64,000 nt of DNA from Bradyrhizobium cajani (GCF_009759665.1 NZ_WQNE01000022.1:62001-126000), one strand, 5' to 3'. Positions 1-9,751 are shown, counted from the stretch's first letter. Notes: generated by a model not told the origin, from the sequence alone. Numbers and translations are program-made.

Positions 1-12
1 CTCTCCCGATTC

Positions 13-753
13 GTGGAGACTGTTTTGGCCTTACTCTTCGTCCTCACCGTCGGCCTGCTCGCCGGCACCATCTCGGGCATCGTCGGAACCGGCTCGTCGA
101 TCATGCTGATGCCGGTGCTGGTCTATGCCTATGGGCCGAAGGAGGCCGTGCCGATCATGGCGGTCGCCTCCGTGATGGCGAACTTCTCGCGCATCCTGGC
201 CTGGTGGCGCGAGGTCGACTGGCGGGCCTGCGCGGCCTATTCGGTCACGGGCATTCCGGCCGCAGCACTCGGCGCGCGGACGCTGCTGGCGCTGCCCGCG
301 CATGCCGTCGATCTCACCATCGGCATTTTCCTGATCGCGATGGTGCCGGTGCGGCACTGGCTGGCGCAGCACGACCTGAAGGCCAATCTCTGGCATCTGG
401 CGATCGGCGGCGCCGTCATCGGCTATCTCACCGGCATCGTGGTCTCGACTGGTCCGCTCAGCGTGCCGCTGTTTCTGTTCTACGGGCTCAGCAAGGGCGC
501 CTTCCTCGCCACCGAAGCGGCCTCCTCGCTCGGACTCTATTTCGCGAAGTCGGTGACGTTCGAGCGCTTCGGCGCGCTGACCATGGATGTCTTCGTCAAG
601 GGACTGGTTGCCGGTTCCTCGTTGATGTCAGGCGCGTTCATCGCAAAGCGCTTCGTGCTGCATCTGAAGCCGGAAACCTTCCGCCTGGTGATGGACGCGA
701 TCATGGTGGCGGCCGGGCTCTCCATGCTATGGAACGCGACGCATTCCCCCTGA
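13..753 (+). CDS. TauE/SafE family membrane permease (sulfite/sulfonate exporter-like)
   Basis: Polytopic inner-membrane protein of 246 residues, made almost entirely of hydrophobic helices with short loops, as in the TauE/SafE (DUF81) family whose members move sulfite, sulfonates or other small anions. The glycine-rich start (residues 15-30, with GTISGIVGTGSS) is the usual first-helix signature, and a second half-repeat begins near residue 135 (GAVIGYLTGIV). The first possible start is a GTG at 13. The frame is open to the window edge, so a start further upstream cannot be excluded, but 246 residues is normal for the family. It ends 16 bp before radA on the same strand. The substrate cannot be read from the sequence. 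Confidence 0.82.
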   Translation: METVLALLFVLTVGLLAGTISGIVGTGSSIMLMPVLVYAYGPKEAVPIMAVASVMANFSRILAWWREVDWRACAAYSVTGIPAAALGARTLLALPAHAVDLTIGIFLIAMVPVRHWLAQHDLKANLWHLAIGGAVIGYLTGIVVSTGPLSVPLFLFYGLSKGAFLATEAASSLGLYFAKSVTFERFGALTMDVFVKGLVAGSSLMSGAFIAKRFVLHLKPETFRLVMDAIMVAAGLSMLWNATHSP

Positions 754-769
754 GCACGATTGACGCCCC

Positions 770-2215
770 ATGGCCAAGAACACGCTTTCCTTTGTCTGCC
801 AGAACTGCGGCGCGGCCTATAACCGCTGGCAGGGCAAGTGCGAGGCCTGCGGCGAGTGGAATACGCTTGCCGAGGAGGACACGGCCGGCGGCGTGCCGGT
901 CTCGATCCGCTCCAAGCGCAAGGGCCGCACATTCGCGCTGGAGAGCCTCGCCGGAAAGAGCCCGGATGCGCCGCGCCTGTCCTCCGGCATGACCGAACTC
1001 GACCGCGTCACCGGCGGCGGCTTCGTCCGCGGCTCGGTGCTGCTGGTCGGCGGCGATCCCGGCATCGGCAAATCGACGCTGCTGACGCAGGCCACCAGCA
1101 TGCTGGCACGCGCCGGCCATCGCATCGTCTACATCTCCGGCGAAGAGGCGGTCGCACAGGTGCGCCTGCGCGCCGAGCGGCTCGGGCTGTCGGATGCGCC
1201 GGTGCAGCTCGCAGCCGAGACCTCGGTGGAGGATATCGTCTCGACGCTGTCGGAAGGCGCGGTCCCTCGCCTGATCGTGATCGACTCGATCCAGACCATG
1301 TGGACCGACACGGTGGAATCCGCGCCCGGCACGGTGACGCAGGTGCGCGCCTCGGCGCAGGCCCTGATCCGTTTCGCCAAGAAGACGGGCGCCGCCATCA
1401 TCCTGGTCGGCCACGTCACCAAGGACGGCCAGATCGCCGGTCCCCGCGTGGTCGAGCACATGGTCGACGCCGTGCTGTCGTTCGAGGGCGAAGGCTCGCA
1501 GCAGTTCCGCATCCTGCGCGCCGTGAAGAACCGCTTCGGTCCGACCGACGAGATCGGCGTGTTCGAGATGACGGGCCTTGGCCTGCGCGAAGTCACCAAC
1601 CCCTCCGAATTGTTCCTGTCGGAACGCGATCTCGGCACGCCCGGCACCGCAGTGTTCGCAGGGATCGAGGGCACAAGGCCCGTCCTGGTCGAATTGCAGG
1701 CGCTGGTGGCGCCGACCTCGCTCGGCACCCCGCGCCGGGCCGTGGTCGGCTGGGATCCGAGCCGGCTATCGATGGTGCTGGCGGTGCTGGAGGCCCATTG
1801 CGGGGTCAAGCTGTCCGGCCACGATGTCTATCTGAACGTCGCGGGCGGCCTGCGCATCAACGAGCCGGCGGCGGACCTTGCCGCTGCCGCGGCGCTGGTG
1901 TCGTCCCTGGTTAACGCGCAGTTACCCACCGATGCCGTCTATTTCGGCGAAATCTCGCTGTCCGGCGTGGTGCGGCCGGTGGCGCAGACCCCGGCCCGGC
2001 TGAAGGAGGCGGCAAAACTCGGCTTCCAGCGCGCCGTGCTGCCCGAATCGGCCCGCGGTGAGACCGGCGGCGATGCCGGATTGTCGCTGAATGCGGTGAA
2101 CAGCCTGACGACACTGGTGGCCGAAATCGCCGCCCGCGGCTCCCGCCGGGGCGAATCGAATGCGCCGGCGGAGAAAAATGCCACACCGGCAAGATTCCGC
2201 CGCGGAGAGGGTTAG
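770..2215 (+). CDS. radA: DNA repair protein RadA
   Basis: Branch-migration ATPase acting with RecA in recombinational repair; cytoplasmic, 481 residues. All family landmarks are present: a four-cysteine zinc finger (C10, C13, C24, C27), a Walker A loop GGDPGIGKST at residues 94-103, the RadA-specific KNRFG motif at 253-257, and a C-terminal Lon-protease-like domain from about residue 290. The last ~20 residues are a basic tail outside the conserved core. It starts 16 bp after the TauE-like gene and could share its transcript, but no functional link is known. Confidence 0.97.
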   Translation: MAKNTLSFVCQNCGAAYNRWQGKCEACGEWNTLAEEDTAGGVPVSIRSKRKGRTFALESLAGKSPDAPRLSSGMTELDRVTGGGFVRGSVLLVGGDPGIGKSTLLTQATSMLARAGHRIVYISGEEAVAQVRLRAERLGLSDAPVQLAAETSVEDIVSTLSEGAVPRLIVIDSIQTMWTDTVESAPGTVTQVRASAQALIRFAKKTGAAIILVGHVTKDGQIAGPRVVEHMVDAVLSFEGEGSQQFRILRAVKNRFGPTDEIGVFEMTGLGLREVTNPSELFLSERDLGTPGTAVFAGIEGTRPVLVELQALVAPTSLGTPRRAVVGWDPSRLSMVLAVLEAHCGVKLSGHDVYLNVAGGLRINEPAADLAAAAALVSSLVNAQLPTDAVYFGEISLSGVVRPVAQTPARLKEAAKLGFQRAVLPESARGETGGDAGLSLNAVNSLTTLVAEIAARGSRRGESNAPAEKNATPARFRRGEG

Positions 2216-2382
2216 GTGGAGGTGACGTTCCCCGCCCCCGCCGCTATACAGCCGTCACAAAAGCAGCATGGGATTGCGTGGTTGCGGCCTTGCCGGGAAC
2301 GCCGTCTGGCCCTCACTTAAGGCGGCGGCCAAGCACCGATTCGCTGAGCACCTTTGAGAGTACGAGCGGACCAGACCAGCCG

Positions 2383-3012
2383 ATGCCAGTAACACTCCTC
2401 GACCTGATCCTGCTCGGTGTGATGCTGATCTCGGGCCTGCTCGCCATGGTCCGCGGCTTCATGCGCGAGATCCTGTCGATCGCAGCCTGGGGCGCCGCGG
2501 CGATCGTGACGCTGTACTCATTCTCGAAGCTGCTGCCGACCGCAAAGACCTATTTCAACAACGACACGGTGGCGAGCGTGGTCGTGGTCGCCGGCGTGTT
2601 CATCGGCACCCTGGTCATCGTCTCCGTGATCACGGTCCGCATCTCCGACATGATCCTGGATTCGCGGATCGGCGCGCTCGACCGCACGCTCGGCTTCCTG
2701 TTCGGCCTGGCCCGCGGGCTCCTGATCGTCGTGGTCGCCTTCCTGTTCTTCACCTGGCTGGTGCCGGACAAGCAGCGCCCGGACTGGGTCACGGGGGCGA
2801 AATCCCGCGTGGTGCTGCAGGGAACCGGGGATTGGCTGATGGCCCTCTTGCCGGATGACCCCGAGAACACCATCTTGAAGAGATTCAAGAAAAACAAACC
2901 AGATGATGATCAAGCTGATTCCGAGCAGCAGCCTTCGGGCGGCGGCGACGGATACAGTAAACCGGCTCGTGACAGCCTCAAGAAGCTGATCGAGAAACCT
3001 GCGGCGCGTTGA
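2383..3012 (+). CDS. cvpA: CvpA family membrane protein
   Basis: Small inner-membrane protein of the CvpA family, associated with colicin V export and cell-envelope functions and very often linked to purF. Starting at the ATG at 2383 gives 209 residues beginning MPVTLLDLILLG, the typical CvpA start; the frame is open back to a GTG at 2278, but the extra 35 residues look non-native. Four hydrophobic helices lie at about 5-25, 30-50, 65-90 and 105-125, followed by a charged, probably disordered tail rich in K, D and Q. It lies 28 bp upstream of purF on the same strand, the classical cvpA-purF pair. Confidence 0.92.
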   Translation: MPVTLLDLILLGVMLISGLLAMVRGFMREILSIAAWGAAAIVTLYSFSKLLPTAKTYFNNDTVASVVVVAGVFIGTLVIVSVITVRISDMILDSRIGALDRTLGFLFGLARGLLIVVVAFLFFTWLVPDKQRPDWVTGAKSRVVLQGTGDWLMALLPDDPENTILKRFKKNKPDDDQADSEQQPSGGGDGYSKPARDSLKKLIEKPAAR

Positions 3013-3040
3013 TTGAGCCCTAAAGAGAGGCGCGGACCAG

Positions 3041-4564
3041 ATGCGACACCCTGACCAGGACGCCCAACTTGATCTCGACGCCAAGGCCGGTTTGGGCCCG
3101 GCAGCGCTAGAGCTTCAGGACGATCTGGAGGGGGATACGCTGCGCGAGGAATGCGGCGTCTTCGGCATCTATGGCCACCCCAATGCGGCCGCCATCACCG
3201 CCCTCGGCCTCCACGCCCTCCAGCATCGCGGCCAGGAAGCCGCCGGCATCGTCTCCTACGACGGCAGCCGCTTTCACTTGGAACGCCGCCTCGGGCTCGT
3301 CGGCGACACCTTCTCCCGCCGCGAGGTGATCGACCGCCTGCCCGGCAATATGGCCGTCGGCCATGTCCGCTATTCCACCACCGGCGCCAACATCCTGCGC
3401 AACGTGCAGCCGCTGTTCGCCGAGCTCAATGCCGGCGGCCTTGCGGTCGCCCACAACGGCAACCTCACAAACGGCCTGACGCTGCGCCGCGAGCTGGTGC
3501 GGCACGGCGCGATGATGCAGTCGACCAACGACACCGAGGTGATTCTGCATCTGGTCGCGCGCTCCAGGCGCAGCCGCTTCATCGAGCGCTACATCGATGC
3601 GCTGCGCGAGATTGAGGGCGCCTATGCGCTGGTCTCGCTGACCAACAAGAAGCTGGTCGGCGCGCGCGATCCGCGCGGCATCCGCCCGCTGGTGCTCGGC
3701 GAACTCGACGGCTTCCCGATCCTGACCTCGGAGACCTGCGCCCTCGACATCATTGGCGCGCGCTTCGTGCGCGACATCGAGCCGGGCGAAGTCATCGTGT
3801 TCGACGAGAACGGCCAGGACATCCACAAGCCGTTCCCGCCGATGGCGCCGCGCCCCTGCATCTTCGAATACATCTACTTCTCCCGTCCGGACTCCATCGT
3901 CCATGGCCGCTCGGTCTACGAGGTGCGCAAGAATTTCGGCGCGCAGCTCGCGCGCGAGAGCCACGTGCCGGTCGACGTCGTGGTGCCGGTGCCGGATTCC
4001 GGCGTGCCCGCCGCGGTCGGCTACAGCCAGCATTCCGGCGTGCCGTTCGAGCTCGGCATCATCCGCAACCATTATGTCGGCCGCACCTTCATCCAGCCGA
4101 CGCAGGCGATCCGCGAGTCCGGCGTGCGCATGAAGCATTCGGCCAACCGCGCCGCGATCGAAGGCAAGCGCATCATCCTGATCGACGACTCCCTGGTGCG
4201 CGGCACCACCTCGAAGAAGATCGTGCGCATGATGCGCGATGCCGGCGCGACCGAGGTGCACTTCCGCCTCGCTTCTCCCCCGATCCTCTATCCCGACTAT
4301 TACGGCATCGATCTGCCCGATCGCGGCGGTCTTCTGGCGGCGACGCATTCGCTCGAGGAGATGCGCGAGATCATCGGCGCCGACTCGCTCGCCTTCCTGT
4401 CGATCGACGGCATGTACCGCGCCATGGGCGAGCCCGGCCGCGACCCGGCCAATCCGAAATTCTCGGATCATTGCTTCACCGGGGCGTATCCGACCCACCT
4501 CACTGACCAGACCCAGACCGAGCCGCAGCCGCGGCAGCTGTCGCTGCTGGCGGAGGCGAGCTGA
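3041..4564 (+). CDS. purF: Amidophosphoribosyltransferase (PurF)
   Basis: Catalyses the first committed step of purine synthesis, making 5-phosphoribosylamine from PRPP and glutamine. The 507-residue protein has the Ntn-hydrolase glutaminase domain followed by a phosphoribosyltransferase domain. The catalytic cysteine is C38 in EECGVFGIYGH, so a ~37-residue propeptide must be removed, longer than the ~10-residue propeptide of many homologues. The PRPP-binding loop IILIDDSLVRGTTS is at about 378-391. It lies downstream of cvpA and probably on its transcript. Repeat B1 follows immediately and probably marks the end of the unit. Confidence 0.97.
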   Translation: MRHPDQDAQLDLDAKAGLGPAALELQDDLEGDTLREECGVFGIYGHPNAAAITALGLHALQHRGQEAAGIVSYDGSRFHLERRLGLVGDTFSRREVIDRLPGNMAVGHVRYSTTGANILRNVQPLFAELNAGGLAVAHNGNLTNGLTLRRELVRHGAMMQSTNDTEVILHLVARSRRSRFIERYIDALREIEGAYALVSLTNKKLVGARDPRGIRPLVLGELDGFPILTSETCALDIIGARFVRDIEPGEVIVFDENGQDIHKPFPPMAPRPCIFEYIYFSRPDSIVHGRSVYEVRKNFGAQLARESHVPVDVVVPVPDSGVPAAVGYSQHSGVPFELGIIRNHYVGRTFIQPTQAIRESGVRMKHSANRAAIEGKRIILIDDSLVRGTTSKKIVRMMRDAGATEVHFRLASPPILYPDYYGIDLPDRGGLLAATHSLEEMREIIGADSLAFLSIDGMYRAMGEPGRDPANPKFSDHCFTGAYPTHLTDQTQTEPQPRQLSLLAEAS

Positions 4565-4573
4565 CCCTCGGCT

Positions 4574-4691
4574 GTCATTCCGGGGCGCGCGCAGCGCGAG
4601 CCCCAATGCGCAATTGCGCATTGTGGAATCTCGACGTGTTCCTGCAACCTCTGGATTCCGGGTTCGGTCCTGCGGACCGCCCCGGAATGAC
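4574..4691. repeat. Palindromic intergenic repeat, family B (copy 1)
   Basis: The ends form a perfect 12-bp inverted pair, gtcattccgggg and ccccggaatgac, and inner palindromes (ggtcctgcggacc; a run of tgcgcaattgcgca type) allow a cruciform. Related copies with the same ends lie at 20421-20542, 22195-22234 and 62037-62116. It fills most of the gap between purF and the next gene. Confidence 0.8.
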
Positions 4692-4738
4692 CGTCGCATG
4701 GGGCTTGTCCCGGCCATCCACGCCTGTAAAACCCCGCC

Positions 4739-5479
4739 ATGACAAAACCTCTCGCGGATCGCATCGCTCTCGTCACCGGCGCCTCGCGCGGCATCGGCTA
4801 TGCCACGGCCATCGCCCTGGCCAAGGCTGGTGCGCATATCGTCGCGGCGGCGCGCACGCAGGGCGGGCTTGAGGAACTCGACGACGAGATCCGCAAAGAC
4901 GGCGGCAGCGCCACGCTGGTGCCGCTCAACCTCACCGATTCCGACGGCATTGCGCGGCTTGGTGCGGGCCTGCATGAGCGCTACGGCAAGCTCGACATCC
5001 TCGTCGGCAATGCCGGAGTGCTCGGCCCCTCCTCGCCGGTCGGCCATATCGAGCTGAAGACCTTCAACGACGTGATGGCGGTCAACGTCTCCGCCAACTT
5101 CCAGCTGATCCGCTGCATGGAGCCGCTGCTCAAGCAATCCGACGCCGGTCGCGCCGTGTTCATCACCTCCGGCGCCGCCAACAAGGCGACCGCCTATGTC
5201 AGCCCCTACGCCGCCTCCAAGGCCGCGCTGGAAACGCTGGCACGCGCCTGGGCGCAGGAGACGGCGAACACGAAGCTGCGCATCAACCTGTTCAATCCGG
5301 GGCCGATCCGCACCCGCATGCGCGCAACGCTGATGCCGGGCGAAGATCCGGCGACGCTCGACACGCCCGAGCAGGTCGCCGCATTCATCGTGCCGATGTG
5401 CGCGCCGGACTGGACCGAGACCGGCAAGTTCTACGATTACAAGACGCGCAGCCTGATGAGCTTCCGCGCGCCGGCCTGA
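4739..5479 (+). CDS. SDR family NAD(P)-dependent oxidoreductase
   Basis: Classical short-chain dehydrogenase/reductase of 246 residues. The Rossmann glycine motif TGASRGIG is near residue 13, the NAG motif (VGNAGVLG) near 90, and the catalytic YxxxK is in SPYAASKAALETL near 160, with a serine about 13 residues before the tyrosine (ITSGAANK). The conserved P-G motif after the active site (NPGPIRTRMR) is present. The substrate is unknown. It is separated from purF by a palindromic repeat and is probably a single-gene unit, with a strong hairpin downstream at 5651. Confidence 0.9.
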   Translation: MTKPLADRIALVTGASRGIGYATAIALAKAGAHIVAAARTQGGLEELDDEIRKDGGSATLVPLNLTDSDGIARLGAGLHERYGKLDILVGNAGVLGPSSPVGHIELKTFNDVMAVNVSANFQLIRCMEPLLKQSDAGRAVFITSGAANKATAYVSPYAASKAALETLARAWAQETANTKLRINLFNPGPIRTRMRATLMPGEDPATLDTPEQVAAFIVPMCAPDWTETGKFYDYKTRSLMSFRAPA

Positions 5480-5521
5480 TTGACTCGATTGCCTCCCCGC
5501 GCAATTCCACGGGGGCACGCC

Positions 5522-5617
5522 ATGGTAATCGTCGCCAAGGGTAACGCCTATACCGCCGAGGTGGACACCGGAAAGCGCATCCAGAAATTCAAGCTGACGT
5601 CGGACGCACTCAAATAG
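5522..5617 (+). CDS. Possible 31-residue small ORF, unknown
   Basis: An open frame begins MVIVAKGNAYTAEVDTGK and ends with TAG at 5617, between an SDR gene and a strong hairpin. A G-run (cacggggg) lies about 6 bp upstream of the ATG and could act as a weak ribosome-binding site. The peptide is polar, has no membrane helix and matches nothing I recognise. It could be a gene remnant or chance. Confidence 0.22.
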   Translation: MVIVAKGNAYTAEVDTGKRIQKFKLTSDALK

Positions 5618-5650
5618 CGTCTTGACGCATCTTGACCAAAATTTAACCGA

Positions 5651-5685
5651 CGGATGACGCTGCGACGCAGCGTCATCCGGCTTTT
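5651..5685. terminator. Perfect 14-bp hairpin followed by a short T-run
   Basis: Arms 5651-5664 (cggatgacgctgcg) and 5666-5679 are perfect reverse complements around one base, followed by gctttt. It lies after the SDR gene and ~100 bp before a transporter gene. It may be a factor-independent terminator on the + strand. The near-zero loop also fits a dyad-type protein-binding site. Confidence 0.5.
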
Positions 5686-5783
5686 GGCGCATTGCCGCCG
5701 GCCGTGGGACAGGCTACAGCCATCAGCCGGAAACAAGGCTCCGCAAGAGAGCCGCCGCATATTTGACAATGGAGGAAACTTTC

Positions 5784-7010
5784 ATGACAACGATGTTCGC
5801 GCGCCGCTCCGCGGTCCTGCTGGCCTGTGCCGCCTTCGGTTTTGCATCAACCGCCTACGCCCAAAACAAGACCATCAAGATTGGCGTGCTCAACGACATG
5901 TCGAGTCTCTACGCCGACATCGGCGGCCCGAACTCGGTGGCGGCAGTGAAGATGGCGGTCGAAGATTCCGGCCTGAAGGCCAAGGGCTGGACCATCGACG
6001 TCCTCAGCGGCGATCACCAGAACAAGCCTGACATCGGCGTCAACATCGCCCGGCAATGGATCGACGCAGACAAGGTTGACGCCATCGCCGACACGCCGAG
6101 CTCCGGCGTTGCGCTCGCGGTGAGCAACCTCGTCAAGGAAAAGAACGCGGTGCTGCTCAATTCGGGCGCGGCCACCGCCGACCTCACCGGCAAGGCCTGC
6201 ACGCCCAACACGGTGTCATTCACCTACGACACCTACATGCTCGCCAACGGCACCGGAAAGGCGCTGACCAAAGCCGGCGGCGACAGCTGGTTCTTCCTGA
6301 CCGCGGACTACGCCTTCGGCCATGCGCTCGAACGAGACACCAGTTCCGTCGTCACGGCGACGGGCGGCAAGGTGCTCGGCGGCGTCAAACATCCGCTCAA
6401 CACCGCGGACTTCTCCTCCTTCCTGCTCCAGGCGCAGTCGTCCAAGGCCAAGATCATCGGCCTCGCCAACGCCGGCGGCGACACCACCAACGCGATCAAG
6501 CAGGCCGCCGAATTCGGCATCGTCCAGGGCGGCCAGAAGCTCGCCGCGCTGCTGCTGTTCATCAACGACGTGCACTCGCTGGGCCTGAAGACCGCGCAGG
6601 GCCTGACCTTCACCGAGTCCTTCTACTGGGATCTCAACGACCAGACCCGCGAATGGTCGAAGCGCTTCCAGAAGGTCTCGCCCAAGGGCGCCATGCCTTC
6701 GATGACGGTGGCGGGCCTCTATGCGGAGATCCTGCATTACCTGAAGGCGATGGATGCGCTGGGCAGCAATCCGCATGACGGCGCCAAGGTCGTCGCCAAG
6801 ATGAAGGAGCTGCCGACCGACGACCCGCTGTTCGGCAAGGGCCCGCTGCGCGCCGACGGCCGCCGCCTCATCCCGGCCTATCTGTTCGAGGTCAAGAAGC
6901 CCGAAGAGTCGAAGGGCCCGTGGGACTATTACAAGCTCGTCGCCACCATCGCGCCGGAAGACGCGGCCAAGCCGCTCGAGGCGAGCGACTGCCCGCTGGT
7001 GAAGAAATAA
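5784..7010 (+). CDS. ABC transporter substrate-binding protein, branched-chain amino acid type
   Basis: Periplasmic binding protein of 408 residues of the LivJ/Leu-Ile-Val family (periplasmic-binding 6 fold). A Sec signal peptide spans about residues 1-27 and ends in an AYAQ cleavage site; the mature protein opens with the typical IKIGVLNDMSSLYADIGG. The ATG at 5784 is chosen because ggagg at 5771-5775 is well spaced; the frame also runs to a TTG at 5763. No permease or ATPase gene is adjacent, so it is an orphan binding protein, common in Bradyrhizobium. Such members often bind aromatic acids or amides rather than amino acids; the ligand is unknown. Confidence 0.92.
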   Translation: MTTMFARRSAVLLACAAFGFASTAYAQNKTIKIGVLNDMSSLYADIGGPNSVAAVKMAVEDSGLKAKGWTIDVLSGDHQNKPDIGVNIARQWIDADKVDAIADTPSSGVALAVSNLVKEKNAVLLNSGAATADLTGKACTPNTVSFTYDTYMLANGTGKALTKAGGDSWFFLTADYAFGHALERDTSSVVTATGGKVLGGVKHPLNTADFSSFLLQAQSSKAKIIGLANAGGDTTNAIKQAAEFGIVQGGQKLAALLLFINDVHSLGLKTAQGLTFTESFYWDLNDQTREWSKRFQKVSPKGAMPSMTVAGLYAEILHYLKAMDALGSNPHDGAKVVAKMKELPTDDPLFGKGPLRADGRRLIPAYLFEVKKPEESKGPWDYYKLVATIAPEDAAKPLEASDCPLVKK

Positions 7011-7028
7011 GCGAGAGCTCGTATCTGT

Positions 7029-7120
7029 CGTAGGGTGGGCAAAGGCGCGCTTGCGCCGTGCCCACCATCTCTCTACGGCCTCAAGACATGGTGGGCACGC
7101 TTCGCTTTGCCCACCCTACG
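7029..7120. repeat. Palindromic intergenic repeat, family D (copy 1)
   Basis: Outer arms cgtagggtgggc and gcccaccctacg (ending at 7120), with inner arms around gtgcccaccat / atggtgggcac. A related copy is at 29870-29988. The last bases of the repeat supply the TAG stop (7116-7118, minus strand) of the MFS gene next to it. Confidence 0.8.
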
Positions 7121-8372
7121 AGACCGTCTTCGCAACGCCCAGTGTCCGCACCGCGATCATCACGCAGACCACCATCAACACCGCCGCAAGCAGGAACGGC
7201 GCGCCGGGCAGATGCAGCGGCGCGCTGGCGCCGATGAAGTAGGAAAAGGTCAGCGTGAACAGGAACGGGCCGACGAGCTGCGACACGCTCTGGACGCTCG
7301 CGGTCGCGCCCTGCAACCGGCCCTGCTGATCAGGTGCGACCAGCCGCGTCATCAGCGATTGCGAGGCGGCACCGGAGATGCCCCACAGCGACATCAGGGG
7401 AATCCCGACCCAGAACAGCGGCCCGGTCGGCGCCGCGCCGAAGATCACGAAGCCGAGCGCGCCACAGCACAGGCCGAGCAGCAGCGCATTCCGCTCGCCG
7501 AGCGCGCGCACGATCGGGCCGATGGCGAGCCCCTGCACCGCCATGGCGCAGATGCCGACCATCGCCAGCGTCAGGCCCACCGTCTTGGAATCCCAGCCAT
7601 AGCGGTAGGTCGCATAGAGCACGAAGGTCGAGGGCAGCACGACGTGGGCGACCTGCGCGATGAAATTGACGACCGACAAGGCGGCCAGCACCGCGTTGGA
7701 CCGCAACAGATGCAGTGCCCCGACCGGATTGGCGCTCCTCCAGCGGAACGGCGCGCGCTTGTCGGGCGCCAGCGATTCCGGCAGGACGAAGAGCCCATAG
7801 AGCGCGTTGGCGAAGCTTAGAGCCGCCGAGGCCCAGAACGGCAGGCGCGGATCGATGTCGCCGAGCAGGCCGCCGAGCGCCGGCCCCAGGATGAAGCCGG
7901 CACCGAAGGCGGCGCCGATCCTACCGAAGACCGCCGCGCGCCGCTCCGGCGGCGTGATATCCGAGATATAGGCGAAGGCGGTCGAGATGCTCGCCGAGGT
8001 GATGCCGGAGATCACGCGGCCGATGAACAGCCAGACCAGCGACGGGGCCAGCGCCATCAGCACGTAGTCGGCCGCGAGCCCGAAATTCGACAGCAGCACC
8101 ACCGGCCGCCGTCCGAACCGATCCGACAGCGCACCGAGCACCGGCGAGAACACGAACTGCATCAGCGCCCAGGCGGTGCCGAACAGGCCGAAGATGCGCG
8201 CCGCGTGTGCGGTGTCGTTATCGACGAAGCTTTCGATCAGCTTTGGCAGGATCGGCATGATCACGCCGAGCGCGAGCATGTCGAGCAGGATGGTGACGAA
8301 GATGAAGGCGACGGCACCGCGCCGGACCGGCGGCGCGCCCTGCGCTGTCGCCTCGCCGGCATCGTTGCTCAC
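7116..8372 (-). CDS. MFS transporter, TetA/Tcr-like
   Basis: Twelve-helix major facilitator of 418 residues resembling the tetracycline-resistance (DHA1) branch. The loop 2-3 motif A is intact ([15 protein letters not shown]), and motif C-like glycine/proline-rich sequence follows in helix 5 ([14 protein letters not shown]). The start is a GTG at 8372 that overlaps the TGA of der by 4 bp, so the two are translationally coupled. The frame is open further upstream inside der, but homologues begin near here. The stop codon falls in repeat D1. It could export drugs or metabolites; resistance cannot be inferred. Confidence 0.88.
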   Translation of the reverse strand: MSNDAGEATAQGAPPVRRGAVAFIFVTILLDMLALGVIMPILPKLIESFVDNDTAHAARIFGLFGTAWALMQFVFSPVLGALSDRFGRRPVVLLSNFGLAADYVLMALAPSLVWLFIGRVISGITSASISTAFAYISDITPPERRAAVFGRIGAAFGAGFILGPALGGLLGDIDPRLPFWASAALSFANALYGLFVLPESLAPDKRAPFRWRSANPVGALHLLRSNAVLAALSVVNFIAQVAHVVLPSTFVLYATYRYGWDSKTVGLTLAMVGICAMAVQGLAIGPIVRALGERNALLLGLCCGALGFVIFGAAPTGPLFWVGIPLMSLWGISGAASQSLMTRLVAPDQQGRLQGATASVQSVSQLVGPFLFTLTFSYFIGASAPLHLPGAPFLLAAVLMVVCVMIAVRTLGVAKTVS

Positions 8373-9751
8373 GATGGCCGCTTGCGCTTGTGGGCGAAGG
8401 GATTGGCCTTCTCGCGCAAGGTGATGCGCACCGGCGTGCCCGGCAGATCGAAGGTCTCGCGCATGGAATTGGTGAGGTAGCGCAAATAGGATTGCGGCAC
8501 CGCATCGGCGCGCGAGCAGAACAGCACGAAGCTCGGCGGGCGCGCCTTCGTCTGGGTGATGTAGTTCAGCTTCAGCCTGCGGCCGGACACCGCGGGCGGC
8601 GGATTGGCCTGGATCGCCTGCTCGAACCAGCGATTGAGCGCGGCCGTCGGCACGCGCCGGTTCCAGATCGCGTAGGCATCCTGGATCGCCTGCATCAGGC
8701 GGTCGATGCCCTCGCCCATCAGGCCCGATACGGCGACGATCGGCACGCCCTTGAGCTGCGGCAACCAGTGGTCGGCGTCGCGGCGCAGGCCCGAGATCGC
8801 GCCGCCGCCCTTGGTCTCCATCAGGTCCCATTTGTTGACGGCAAGCACGACCGCCCGGCCCTCGCGCTCGATCAGATCGGCGATGCGCAGATCCTGCTCC
8901 TCGAAGCGGTTCTGCGTGTCCATCATCAGCACGACGACCTCGGCAAAGCGCACCGCGCGCAGCGCATCCGCAACCGAGAGCTTTTCGAGCTTCTCCTCGA
9001 TGCGCGAGCGCCGGCGCAGACCCGCGGTGTCGAACACGCGGAAATCGCGGCCCTTCCAGTCGATCTCGACCGCGATGGAATCGCGCGTGGTGCCCGCTTC
9101 GGGGCTCGTCAGCAGGCGCTCCTCGCCGAGCAGATGGTTGATCAGCGTCGACTTGCCGGCATTGGGCCGGCCGACGATGGCGACCCGGATCGGACGCGTC
9201 GCCGCCTCCTCCTCCGAGAGCTCTGCGTCGTCCTCGTCGTCGTCTTCCTCGACGGGCTCCGGCATCAGCTTGCTGAGCGCATCGTAAAGCTCGCCCATGC
9301 CCTCGCCATGCTCGGCCGAGATCTGGATGGGATCGCCGAGGCCGAGCGCGAAGGCTTCCATCGCGCCGGCATCGCCGTGCTTGCCTTCGCTCTTGTTGGC
9401 GACCAGCAGCACCGGCTTGTTGGCCTTGCGGGCGAAATCGGCAAACGCGCGGTCGGTGGGCGTGAGGCCGATGCGGGCGTCGATGACGAAGAACAGCGCG
9501 TCGGCCTGCGCGATCGCGGTCTCGGTCTGCTCCTGCATGCGCGCGGTCAGCGAGCCCCTGGCGCCCTCGTCGAGGCCGGCGGTATCGATGATGATGAAGT
9601 TGAGATCGCCGAGCCTGGCCTCGCCCTCGCGGCGGTCGCGGGTGACGCCCGGCAAATCATCGACGAGCGCGAGCTTCTGTCCGACCAGGCGGTTGAACAG
9701 CGTCGATTTGCCGACATTGGGCCGGCCGATGATGGCGATCGTGAAGGACAT
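8369..9751 (-). CDS. der: Ribosome-associated GTPase Der (EngA)
   Basis: Essential double-GTPase needed for maturation of the 50S ribosomal subunit; 460 residues. Two consecutive G domains are visible, with P-loops GRPNVGKS (residues 9-16) and GRPNAGKS (~194-201), their DxxG motifs (DTAGL in both) and NKxD/NKxE motifs. The linker between them is very acidic ([15 protein letters not shown], ~168-182). The C-terminal ~110 residues form the KH-like domain, ending in a basic tail. It is coupled to the downstream MFS gene by a 4-bp overlap, and lies in a yfgM / lipoprotein / der order like that of enterobacteria. Confidence 0.97.
   Translation of the reverse strand: MSFTIAIIGRPNVGKSTLFNRLVGQKLALVDDLPGVTRDRREGEARLGDLNFIIIDTAGLDEGARGSLTARMQEQTETAIAQADALFFVIDARIGLTPTDRAFADFARKANKPVLLVANKSEGKHGDAGAMEAFALGLGDPIQISAEHGEGMGELYDALSKLMPEPVEEDDDEDDAELSEEEAATRPIRVAIVGRPNAGKSTLINHLLGEERLLTSPEAGTTRDSIAVEIDWKGRDFRVFDTAGLRRRSRIEEKLEKLSVADALRAVRFAEVVVLMMDTQNRFEEQDLRIADLIEREGRAVVLAVNKWDLMETKGGGAISGLRRDADHWLPQLKGVPIVAVSGLMGEGIDRLMQAIQDAYAIWNRRVPTAALNRWFEQAIQANPPPAVSGRRLKLNYITQTKARPPSFVLFCSRADAVPQSYLRYLTNSMRETFDLPGTPVRITLREKANPFAHKRKRPS

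Noticed and set aside
3107-5692. 861-residue open frame on the minus strand over purF and the SDR gene
   Set aside because: Antisense shadow; no domain or start region, and it crosses a repeat and an intergenic gap.
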